The notes under the pieces were generated by a model that saw nothing but the letters and a program-made list of their open reading frames with translations, made no database searches and was not told the origin of the DNA. 64,000 bases of DNA from Neolentinus lepideus HHB14362 ss-1 (lineage: Eukaryota; Basidiomycota; Agaricomycetes; Gloeophyllales; Gloeophyllaceae): contig KV425586.1 in assembly GCA_001632425.1 (NCBI GenBank), positions 62,001 to 126,000 of the forward strand, written 5' to 3'. Position numbers and translations under genes: made by a program. Positions 55,496-64,000 of the stretch are shown piece by piece (within the stretch, counting starts at the first letter, position 1; each line of letters begins with the position of its first letter).

Positions 55496-57208
55496 TCACT
55501 CTTTTGACTTGCCATCCACCCCCTCTTCCGCTACAGCAGCATCATTGCCACTGGTCGCAACGATGTCGACATCGCCCGTCACCACCACCTCTTCCTCAAC
55601 CACGTTGTCTCCATCCTCGTCTGGTTCAGTTACGGTCTCGCCAAAGACATCTTCAACGTCGTCGTCATCATCATTACCGCCATCTTCAGCCCCAAGTGGA
55701 CCGGTCCAGTCGACCCAAGGGATCGCCTCCTTCAGATCCTTAGCGTCCTTCTCCTCCAAGTTAACCGCGTAGCGAATGGTAAGGTTTTTCAGGGTTGTTT
55801 CTGACTGGAGACACTGACGGGACCTTAGCAGGAGGTCCACAAAGTCATCCACAGCGTTGTCGTGGTAAGTCTTTCGGAACCGCACATAATGCAGCTCCAT
55901 CCTCTGCAGTCGAGAACACACAAGTTCAGAGTGCCAAATATCCCCGGGTGCATTGAAGTCCCTTTTGAGTGTGCGCACTAGGCGCGAAGGGAATGGACCT
56001 ATTAGAGTCCGAGATGGGGGTAAGCCGACAGCGTTGTATGCTCTCATGTCCTCAATCTTGAGGACGGTGACCTGCTTCAGCGCTGAGTTCAAATCCCCTG
56101 CTAAAGTGTCATAGACCTGAGCTTCCTCCTCTTCATTGTAGGAGCTCAGGACCAACTCCAGTCTCCCTTGCGACTTGAGTTCTGACTTCGACCAGATCTT
56201 CTGCTCGGCGGCACTCCCGGTGTCAAGAGCCGGAGAAAAGATGATATTCGTGTGTGCCGTGTTCACGTGGCACAAATTGCATGTACTGAAGGCATTGCAG
56301 CTCACGATCTCATTGATTTTTGAGCTGATGGTCTTGATTATAGCCTTGACTTCGTCTAGGTCTAAATCGTCGCACTCGACCTCGAGAGTTATAGATGCGC
56401 TGGAGGGGAGAACAATGTGTGTGAACATGTCTGCTGAGGCCATATTCCTGACAGGCAGTACCAATTTCTGTAGGCGCGGGAGGTCGACGTCTTGCCTGGT
56501 GCCGTCGTCCATGATAGTAGCGCAGACTGCCAAATGTGTCAGGTTGGGTTTTGCTCCCATCCTGCCGAACGCCATCCAAATGTCACTGGCTGGGACCTGG
56601 ACATTCCCGAGCACCTCCAGCCGCTCTATGTTCTGCGACATTAGAGGCTGTATTGTTGTGAGGGAGAACCGGCAAGTGATGAGCTCCTTCAAGATGGGAG
56701 CAGAGAAGGGGACAATGGAAGTACCCGGTACCGGGTCAGTGACGCCGTATGTCCACAATCGCATATGTTCGAGCCGTCTCATCTGCCACGGTTTCCCTCT
56801 GTTACAAAACGTCTCCCACATCACACCCGGCATCTCCATGTCCAGCGAGGTAATCTTCTCTGCGAACTCCTCCAGCACGTCGAATAGGTGCGTCCTCGTC
56901 TCCTCGCTATCCGAGCCATCTGCCGGTCGTATGGCAAGGCGCACGGATGGCTTGAAGGCCCTGTCCAGGAATAATGCGGTCACGCCAGGATTGACGGCCA
57001 CAATCTCATTCCAGAGGCTCTTGTGCATCTTCAGAACCTCGTACCATTGTCGGCATACATGTCCAATCTTCATCCATGAGAGGAAGGAGAGCCCATTGGC
57101 GGCGGCGGTCGTTTTCTCCATGTCAACAGCCAGTACGAGAATATTGTCCAGTAACTCAAGGGGAAGGACCTTGATAGGGGTGGATGCGCGGTTGATGTAG
57201 TTGACCAT
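55496..57208 (-). CDS. F-box-like domain protein, array copy 3
   Basis: Single exon, 570 aa, fully open. F-box-like IKVLPLELLDNILVLAVDME and LSWMKIGHVCRQWYEVLKMH, Leu-rich body, acidic tail (NDDDDDVEDVFGE; EPDEDGDNVVEEE). The variable block is the shortest of the three (DTGSAAEQKIWSKSELKSQG). Parts of the body match copy 1 better (QKLVLPVRNMASADMFTHIV) and parts match copy 2 better (the N-terminal 60 residues), a mosaic pattern expected if copies exchange segments. Same candidate 5'-UTR intron as copy 1. Confidence 0.82.
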   Translation of the reverse strand: MVNYINRASTPIKVLPLELLDNILVLAVDMEKTTAAANGLSFLSWMKIGHVCRQWYEVLKMHKSLWNEIVAVNPGVTALFLDRAFKPSVRLAIRPADGSDSEETRTHLFDVLEEFAEKITSLDMEMPGVMWETFCNRGKPWQMRRLEHMRLWTYGVTDPVPGTSIVPFSAPILKELITCRFSLTTIQPLMSQNIERLEVLGNVQVPASDIWMAFGRMGAKPNLTHLAVCATIMDDGTRQDVDLPRLQKLVLPVRNMASADMFTHIVLPSSASITLEVECDDLDLDEVKAIIKTISSKINEIVSCNAFSTCNLCHVNTAHTNIIFSPALDTGSAAEQKIWSKSELKSQGRLELVLSSYNEEEEAQVYDTLAGDLNSALKQVTVLKIEDMRAYNAVGLPPSRTLIGPFPSRLVRTLKRDFNAPGDIWHSELVCSRLQRMELHYVRFRKTYHDNAVDDFVDLLLRSRQCLQSETTLKNLTIRYAVNLEEKDAKDLKEAIPWVDWTGPLGAEDGGNDDDDDVEDVFGETVTEPDEDGDNVVEEEVVVTGDVDIVATSGNDAAVAEEGVDGKSKE

Positions 57209-57887
57209 GATTTCTTGAGAAGGTAGGTGTGGTCAGATTGGTGTGGGTATGAGGAATAAGCACAAAGCGAACATAGGCGGCACCGGTGGCATGCGCCACG
57301 ACGACGCGATCCAAGTCAAATAAGCTTACCTTCAGTAGGTATGGCAGAGATGAGGACTTGGGAGTATTGTCGAGATAAAGTATTGCAGATAGGAAGTCGG
57401 TTCGATTTCTCTGGTGGTAGGCATCAGTTGAACTCTGCATGTCGACGACCTCAAAGGAAAAGGTGACAGACGTACCGTATGTGCTTCGGAGTTGAGCGAT
57501 GACTTATTGCTTCTGTTTGGATCGCAACGTAGCCTGTATATGAACAGTTTCAGAATAAAGCGTCCGAATGAGGTTCACTGGCTGTATGGGCACTGGCGAG
57601 ACTGAAGATCGTCGTTTGTTTGGCCTGTGGCACTGTTCCCACGCCGCTCCTTTGTTCCTTCCATCATGCATGCTGCGCTCTGCCGTGCTTCATTCTCGCC
57701 TGAACGGTGAACAGAAATCAAGGATGCATTTTTTACGGTAGACAGGATTTACAGATTCATCAGCTCTTCAGGTCTTTCATTTTTTTGTGGAGGGCTAAAT
57801 TGACTTCATTCCTGCTACAGCCCATTCAATCCTAATATCGTACATTATCTGTTGCCTAATATCATCACAAAATACTGCCTATCAAGT

Positions 57888-59364
57888 CTACCCAGAATAG
57901 CGCTCTAAAACTTCCCTCAACTTGAATGCATCGTTAATCTGCCCATTCCCGATCAAAGCGTCTACTTCCGCCGGCACGCTCTCCAGCGCATCCTTGGTCG
58001 TCTTGGTTGGTTTCCATCCAATAGCACGAGACCGTTCAGCCTTGCAAGCGGAGTTCGTACCGAGGAAAGGTATCTTAACCCACATCAGTCCAACCCACTC
58101 CAGTCTCGAAATCGCAAACGGAAGAACGCACCCCGGCGAAGTACTTGTCAAGTTCCTCAGCGGAGAACGTCGTTGGCTCCGAGCTCTCCGTGCGACCCTT
58201 TTCAACCAAACTCTCTCCGATCGCCTTCGCGACCTCGTACTGCGTAAAGTGTCCATTCTCGCCGAAGTAGAAACCTTGTCGGCCATTGGGCGTGCTCGGG
58301 TCCTTGCGGGCCTTGTCAAACAAGACAATGTACAAGTCGGTAACTATAAATTGAATGCAGATGAGTCTGACTTTAACACGTTTGCATAGAACGAGAAGAG
58401 ACGCACTCTCATCGATATGGACGAGCGGCCAGATGTTCTTCCCAGGTCCGACTATACCGCTCCCCCGTCGGTTCCAAGAGATCCGGATCATCATAGGAAT
58501 GTGCATCGAGTGAGTGTTGCTGATGCCTCTCTCGAAAAGTGGCCCTGAAGCTAGACCAAAGATCGAGGATGGTAAGATGATGTGTGTGCGGACGTAGCCT
58601 GAATGTTGCCATAAGCTAATTACGTTACACGACTGTTTAAAAATTACGAACCTTCTTCTCCCGCAGCCACAATCGCAGTATCGACCCACCTATGAGGCTG
58701 TTGGGGCCCAAGAGTTTCGATCTTCGCAATGTCAAGGTCGGAATAGTAATCTTCCGTCGCATACTTTCCTTCTGCATTGTCGATAAGAACACCTGCAGTG
58801 TCACAGTCATGGTTAGGGCTTTTTGGGTCAATTGTACGAAGTTAACGGACCTGTTCCGGACTATCATGCTGGTGTGAACGAAGCTTTCATGCCAGGTGAA
58901 TTATGTCACTTACTGTGTGAATGAGGATAGGCGTCGTGCCCGTCTCCGCATGCCTTTTCTTGAGACCATTCAGGATGGCTTGAACAGCGGGGAGATCATC
59001 ACAGTCGGCCTAGAAGCAGCAATTAGTTTAGAACTTCGTCATATCAGCTTATATTGCTCTTACGATGGAAAAGACGACGTCCGACGAAGCGGCCGCAGCT
59101 TCGACCTTTTCAAAGTCAGAAATTGATCCTATGATGGTCTTCACGCTGAAAGACTCGAGCAATTTTGCTTTCTCTCCATTTCGCACTAGTGCCGTAATGT
59201 CGAAGGACCTGGCTTCAGGGTGAGTAAGCAAGCGCTGCAACACGGAACCCCCGATGTATCCTGAAGACACGGATAGAATTGTTAGCTTGCCAACTATTAT
59301 GTTTCATTGCATTGAATATTGTACCTGTGGCTCCAGTCAGGAAGATCTTTGTATTCGTAACCAT
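57888..59364 (-). CDS. NAD(P)-binding NmrA/epimerase-like protein, copy D
   Basis: Apparently intact copy in about eight exons, start MVTNTKIFLTGAT at 59364. Rossmann motif GATGYIGGSVLQRLL, then FDITALVRNGEKAKLLESFS, SDFEKVEAAAASSDVVFSI, DCDDLPAVQAILNGLKKRH, ILIHT, the 10-nt exon for SGTG (58851-58860), VLIDNAEGKYATEDYYSDLD, VDTAIVAAGEEG, RTHIILPSSIFGLASGPLFE, GIVGPGKNIWPLVHIDE, GFYFGENGHFTQYEVAKAIG, FSAEELDKYFAG, and last exon IPFLGTNSACKAERSRAIGW. All splice junctions I followed are canonical and in frame. It is the reference against which copies B and C show their lesions. Function as for copy A; no substrate can be assigned. Confidence 0.78.
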
Positions 59365-59480
59365 TATAGTCTGTTTGGTATAGAGAAAAGAATCGTTGTA
59401 CGTCTTCCCCTGGCAGATGCATTTTATACTCGTATCGCAGTTGGATTCTTGAATTCCTAATAGTTTCCCGTCCCCTTTGT

Positions 59481-59838
59481 AACAGGTGAGTGAGCCCAAA
59501 GCCACATTTCCCGTATGAAACGGCGTTACAAACGGGAATGATTAAGCTCATCTCGATCGTTAGTAATTCGGGCTGGCTTACATACAGAAAAGGTTATCAC
59601 TCATCATGGATGGCCTGCTAGAGGTTAGGGTCAAGCATTGCCACATCAACGCGGAATCACAGCCTTAGCGGTCTAAGCAGTCGTCTATGGGAAGGGATTC
59701 ATTTCATCTCAAAAGACTCTAAACATCTTTAAGGCACCTTGGAATATTTATAAAACAAGCTGTATCACGAGTGCATGAGCCTTGTACATGCCCACTACGA
59801 CAGAACTTGTCCAACCCCATGATAAAGGCCTACTGCTT
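59481..59838. other. end of array to GST
   Basis: About 360 bp after the third unit; similarity to the other units stops near 59480. No gene seen. Confidence 0.45.
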
Positions 59839-60893
59839 TCAAGCTTCCTCAATGCGCTTGTGATAGAGTGGTATCCTTTCAATTATCCCAGCCGCCTTGA
59901 CGTTTTCGTCATGCTCAGCCCAGCATTTTTTAATCGAAGGCCGTTCCCTCAATCGCTCAATCCATGCATGGACGTGAGGAGCCTCCTTGGCCGTGTCATA
60001 TGTTCCTGATGGAAAAATCAAACGCACTGCGGCATCCTGCCATGGGAATAGCGCCTTTGGAATCCCACAATCAGACCATGACACGGTTATTCTCAGAGAT
60101 CGTGATACTTACTATCTCCGCAAGACCAAACTTTCCTCCAACCATCCACTCTTCCTTGCTCAATACAGACTCCAGAACGCTGATTACTCGCTTCGTCTCG
60201 TCTTGGTAGCGCTTTACAGCGGTGGGAACGCTATAACATGAGAGTTATCAGGATATTTTCCGTCACGCATGTCCAGAGAGTCCCTCACTTCACGGGATGC
60301 CGCATAATAAAGTGCGTGGCCTAAGACGAGGTTAGTCATGGCCTCTTTGCTTCGGTCCGTGGTACGTACCTGGCCATAGTAAGGACCTTGACCAGAAGCT
60401 TGGAAGAATAGCCATTGCAATTGCCGGTACTGTGCGGATCAAAGATTAAATGTAGTATATAGGGCGGCAATAGACATTCGTACTTGGTCATTCAGGTCGG
60501 ATAGTCTGAATTTTCCATCCTTGTCGTACTTGTCGACTAGATAGAGGAGAATAGCATTCGACTCCCAAAGGACGAAGTCATTGTTGCTATCGTACGTGAA
60601 CCCAAGATGATCATTAGTACTATTCATGCAGTTCGAGCTGCAAGAACGTACTAGTGATCGATTATAGTAGGTATGCGTCCGTTGGGATTGAGATCAATAT
60701 GCGGCGATTGTTTCTGCTGGTTCTTGTCGAACTCGAGCCACACCGTCTCATAAGTCAATCCAAGCTCTTCAAATAGAAATGCGACCTTCCACCCGTTCGG
60801 GCCCGTCTAGGACCGGTTTAGTCACTTAATCCGCACACATGAACGAGAATTTACCTTGTGGCTGTATAGCGTGAACTGCTTTCCATGAGACAT
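59839..60893 (-). CDS. glutathione S-transferase (Ure2-like/GST-N thioredoxin fold)
   Basis: Conjugates glutathione to electrophiles or reduces peroxides; cytosolic. Start MSHGKQFTLYSHK at 60893; about six exons. The N-terminal thioredoxin-like domain reads TGPNGWKVAFLFEELGLTYE, FDKNQQKQSPHIDLNPNGRI, PTIIDHYNNDFVLWESNAIL and LYLVDKYDKDGKF; the glutathione-contact ES pair is in WESNAILLYL. The C-terminal helical domain: YRQLQWLFFQASGQGPYYGQ, KYPDNSHVI, RYQDETKRVISVLESVLSKE, EWMVGGKFGLADI, then WSDCGIPKALFPWQDAAVRL and AWIERLRERPSIKKCWAEHD. This arrangement fits fungal Ure2p-like GSTs. A broken relative lies on the opposite strand at 63449, beyond the TFIIF gene. Confidence 0.88.
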
Positions 60894-61764
60894 GTTGAGA
60901 GGTAGTGTCGCTCTCAATTGAACTCTGCAGCTTTTTATACTGCGAGGCCATGAAATTACGTATTTTCTTCTAAATCTTCTGATGCTGACTTGTAAGTTTA
61001 TAAGCATCCATTAAATCCCGATATGCGGTCATTACTAAGACTTGACCAGGTAAACGCATAGTTTCTTGGCGCGCTGCTTATCCCAGGTACACATATATAG
61101 GCGCCTGCGGTGACAAATATTGTCAGAAAGTTCGGCGCATCAAGGATTAATAACTAGACTGCGGGACGGATTTATTTCGTTAAGCCATGGAAGCGATGGC
61201 GCTCGCCGATGTCGATAACTAGTAGCTCGAGGTGATAGCATTGAAGTTTGAATCCGTAGCTACCTGGTGCCGCTTCCGAACTCCTTTACATCTCTTCGAT
61301 ACGTCCTCAGCCTCGAACTAGTGGCGATAATGTCCGAAGAGCACTGGAGCACACGAGCAGAGCAGAGCAACGCTAATGTCATGGTACTAGAGTATTCGCT
61401 AAAGACCTCGATTTTCCAGGCTTCCTCGGTGTTATTTATATCTATTTGTGTTCCACTCGAGCGACCTCCGTTCAGTAAACTTGCAAAGAGTAATACTATC
61501 GGTCCTCTCAAACTCCTCCTTCCAATGTTCATGTAATTCTGTTGGTACTTTAAACCACAAGGTCAAGCTTTTGACCTGAATTGGTTACTGGTTCTGGTTA
61601 TTAATATCTCTTCAGCCACGTAGTCCAAATAGGAGTACATAACTCCACGAAACAAACTTGCCTAATATGTTTACCGTGAAGAGCTGTCCTGTCCTTGCGA
61701 CTTGGCGGCAAACGTCAACCTTGTGCACGAACCTACACTCTTGAGTACACGCTAGCTTGTCGTT
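60894..61764. other. divergent intergenic region
   Basis: About 870 bp between the starts of the GST and TFIIF beta genes. Promoters of both should lie here. Short frames only, no gene recognised. Confidence 0.5.
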
Positions 61765-62910
61765 ATGGATGATGTTATCATGGAAGACGAAAAGAAACCC
61801 TTCGACGCTGAACACGCGATGCAGGACGAGGAGACGCAACCTGATCCCGACGAAACTCTCATAGTTGAGCAGGCGGGCGGGCGGGTATGGCTCGTGAAGG
61901 TATGACGGCCCATCCGACCGTTTCGCAGCGCCCGTTTACCACTAGAATCGTGCCTTTGCAAGATCCCAAAGCACCTCATGGAGCTATGGTCGAATGTCGA
62001 CGCGGAAAACGTCGAGCTGGCCACGCTCCGCTTCTACGACCACGGTCCCGGCGAAATACCCTACATCACACTACATCTCCCCCCGGACCCTACTACTGGC
62101 TCTGAAGGCGATGTCTTTATTCTCGAGATGGGCAAGAAGGAGGTTCAGAACCAGATTGTTGTGGCTGAACGCGAGAAAGCGGTAGGCAGCCGCGCGCGGA
62201 CGACGATCATGACCGGCCGCGTCGCGCACGAGTGCAACATGAAGCCGTTGTTTAACGAGAGTTACAGAGAACGGATGCGCGCGCGCCATCGCCATTACAA
62301 CGAACCTAAGCGATCCATACAGCGTATCGAGGACTCTGTGTCGGGCGGTCAGGGTATGGTGAACATGCTGAGCAGTGGCGCCGTGGCTCCTGGCTTCTCT
62401 GACTTAGTAGTGAGTGCTCCTGTCTTATGTATGACTGCTATGGTTGATTTTGTGCAGTCATCGAAACAACGTGCAGCCAAGGGACAGTTCGAGCGCATGG
62501 CTCGTATGCCCAGGAACCAGTTACTGGATTTGCTGTTCAGTTTATTCCGAGAGAGACCGCAGTGGTCCATACGTGTCCTGCGTGAACGCACGCAGCAGCC
62601 CGAAGTGTATCTGAAAGAGGTGCTGAGCGAGATTGCGTCGTTGCACCGGTCTGGCGAGTTCAGCGGCTTATGGGAGCTCAAGTCTAGCTTCAAGGATGAT
62701 GCGGTGTGTGTTAAATATTTTGCTGCCGCTCGTCGCTGATGGAGCCAGGATCAGGTAAAACCGGAAGGTATTGTTGGCTCAAGCATGTATACCGATCCTT
62801 CGCAGGTACCGCCGAGCAATGGTTTGAAGAACGAGGATGAAGAGGAGGAGGAGGATGACGACGATGACGAAGACGACGAAGACGACGAAGATATGGAAGA
62901 GATTTCTTAA
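61765..62910 (+). CDS. TFG2: transcription initiation factor IIF, beta subunit (RAP30/Tfg2)
   Basis: Subunit of TFIIF, which binds RNA polymerase II and brings it to the preinitiation complex. CDS is join(61765..61899,61963..62409,62458..62703,62755..62910), 327 aa, frame checked. Acidic N-terminus (MDDVIMEDEKKPFDAEHAMQ). The dimerisation barrel contains GGRVWLVKIPKHLMELWSNV and VFILEMGKKEVQNQIVVAE; TTIMTGRVAHECNMKPLFNE follows, with YRERMRARHRHYNEPKRSIQ after it. The winged-helix DNA-binding domain is RMPRNQLLDLLFSLFRERPQ, WSIRVLRERTQQPEVYLKEV, LSEIASLHRSGEFSGLWELK. The C-terminus is an acidic run of Glu then Asp ending MEEIS. Length and domain order are typical. Confidence 0.95.
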
Positions 62911-63171
62911 CCTGGTAATCCCTGTTGTGCAAACTCTTTCATCAACTTTTAGACAACCTGTATCTGTAAGTGTATCTGATTGTATTATAGCTTCTACTCT
63001 GCGTTTGTTCTGCCATTTTACCGCGGCGGGAGACCATCAGCGTTGGATAAGCCAGTGTCATCGTGAACCCACGACACGGAGTGAAAGTGTAGTGCTACAC
63101 CTCCACCACAGTGGAAATTCCTAAGCGCCTGCTAACACAACGTCCTGTGCGGTGCCAGTTTGAAAAGGTCC

Positions 63172-63372
63172 TCAGTGCTGGAAATATCTCGCCAAGTCCC
63201 GCCCAGCTTGCTTGGTAAGTCTTCCGTTCGTATCATATTCGGTCGCAGGATTTGTCGACTTGTAAAGGTTCTTATATCCCGACAGCGCGACCGGATTCGA
63301 CGCCCACCATTGGCTGCCACCAAAACGCTTGGTAAGAAGTTCTTCGTCCTCCTCCGCAATTGCTTTTCTCAT
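63172..63372 (-). CDS. short hypothetical protein
   Basis: 66 codons, start MRKAIAEEDEELLTKRFGGS, end AGRDLARYFQH. The composition is protein-like (amphipathic, charged) with WWASNPVALSGYKNLYKSTN in the middle. I do not recognise a family. It could be a complete small protein, convergent with TFG2, or chance. Confidence 0.35.
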   Translation of the reverse strand: MRKAIAEEDEELLTKRFGGSQWWASNPVALSGYKNLYKSTNPATEYDTNGRLTKQAGRDLARYFQH

Positions 63373-63448
63373 TTACTGTTGGGTAGTGCAGAAAATGTGG
63401 ATATATACCCCGTTAATCCAGTTCAGTGATAACTTAGCAGCATCAGCA

Positions 63449-64000
63449 TGTCTCAGAGTAAGCACCTCACGCTCTACAGTGCTATGGTGAAGATCTTCCT
63501 CACTTCTAGTTCGTAATTCTAAACGTTCTGACAATGATGGTGGTCAGCTGGGCCCGATCGGATGGAAGATCATGTCCTCCTTGAGAAGCTCGGGCTGACG
63601 TACGAGACCGTCTACGTGAATCTTTGGGCTGGTGAGCAGAAGGAGCCGAAATTTCTGGAACTTCACCCGAACGGACCTATCCCGGCCATCGTCGACCATC
63701 TGTGAGCCATGTTTCTTTTGGTTCCAACATATGAACGATTGCACAGCAACGACGACTTCGTCTTGCGGGAGTCCTGCGCTATTCTGTTTTGACTCACCGA
63801 CAAATATGACAACGAAGGGAAGTTGAAGTTCAGCGACCCTAATGACTATGTACGTGACGGTGGTCTCCACCTGTGATTCATCGCTAATGGGAAATGTCCC
63901 GTATCGTCATACAGTGGCTGCTATTTCAGGTGTCAGGACAGGGACCTTACTACGGACAGGTGAGCCTCTCTTTGGTAGTAGGCGGAAAGCATCTTATGGG
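63449..64000 (+). pseudogene. glutathione S-transferase pseudogene, cut by the window end
   Basis: Relative of the GST at 59839-60893, on the opposite strand. It starts MSQSKHLTLYSAM with a donor, and the next exon gives LGPIGWKI. One base is then missing before LLEKLGLTYETVYVNLWAGE, and EPKFLELHPNGPIPAIVDH follows. The next part reads DDFVLRESCAILF, then TGA where the intact gene has Tyr (LLYLVDKYD), then LTDKYDNEGKLKF. It resumes at VSGQGPYYGQ near 63930 and leaves the window. One frameshift plus one stop make it a likely pseudogene; a sequencing error could explain one but hardly both. Confidence 0.75.

Larger units (their letters stand above)
43458..59480. repeat. tandem array: three units of [segment U, F-box gene, NmrA-like gene]
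   Basis: Three head-to-tail units begin at about 43458, 48780 and 54253 (5.3, 5.5 and 5.2 kb). Each holds in plus-strand order: segment U, a minus-strand F-box gene, its 5' region, and a minus-strand NmrA-like gene. F-box starts lie at 46484, 51753 and 57208; NmrA starts at 48561, 54009 and 59364. Similarity is high over coding and non-coding parts, so whole segments were duplicated. A further NmrA copy (A) and a fragment (A') precede the first unit. Confidence 0.9.

Noticed and set aside
1..64000. tRNA, rRNA and CRISPR arrays
   Set aside because: Looked for T-loop-like GGTTCGAATCC strings, rRNA blocks and evenly spaced short repeats by eye; none found. tRNAs with introns could be missed without a covariance search.

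Overview
The window reads as nuclear DNA of a basidiomycete fungus, most likely an Agaricomycete. Coding regions are cut by many short introns of about 45-75 nt with GT..AG ends and CTGAC-like branch sites. The gene content fits this: a macrofage-activating-glycoprotein-like GPI protein, HAM1-like, DSN1/Mis13, PSD type 2, fungal IDO, a Zn2Cys6 regulator, several F-box proteins and GSTs. I cannot name the species.

Layout. From 1 to 6.1 kb: a short uncertain minus-strand gene, an FMN-binding pyridoxamine-oxidase-like protein, and a long minus-strand phosphatidylserine decarboxylase (C2, C2, EF-hand, PSD). From 7.7 to 12.6 kb: an F-box protein, a MITE-like element, a decayed F-box/LRR-like fragment and an intracellular class 3 lipase. 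From 14.5 to 17 kb: a secreted GPI protein and an HMG/YABBY-like chromatin protein, divergent from one 379-bp promoter region. From 19.9 to 30 kb: HAM1-like, an F-box pseudogene, cytochrome c, a DHHC palmitoyltransferase and kinetochore protein DSN1. From 32.3 to 40.3 kb: indoleamine 2,3-dioxygenase, a Zn2Cys6 transcription factor and galactokinase. From 41 to 59.5 kb: a tandem array in which an F-box gene, a NAD(P)-binding NmrA/epimerase-like gene and an unassigned segment repeat about every 5.3-5.5 kb. From 59.8 to 64 kb: a GST, TFIIF beta and a broken second GST that runs off the window edge.

Most genes are unrelated housekeeping or metabolic genes with no operon logic. Two things stand out. 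First, the DHHC gene can only encode its catalytic motif in frame if a single-nucleotide exon (27074) is spliced between two 49-nt introns; the zinc-cluster regulator likewise needs a 6-nt exon inside its DNA-binding motif. Second, in the array all three F-box copies are intact, while two of the NmrA-like copies carry shared lesions inside a 390-nt block that is 100% identical between units. This suggests gene conversion plus selection for the F-box genes only.

Exon boundaries were worked out by eye from splice consensus, reading frame and family conservation. Where they are written as joins, the frame was checked through every junction. Nothing was checked against a database.
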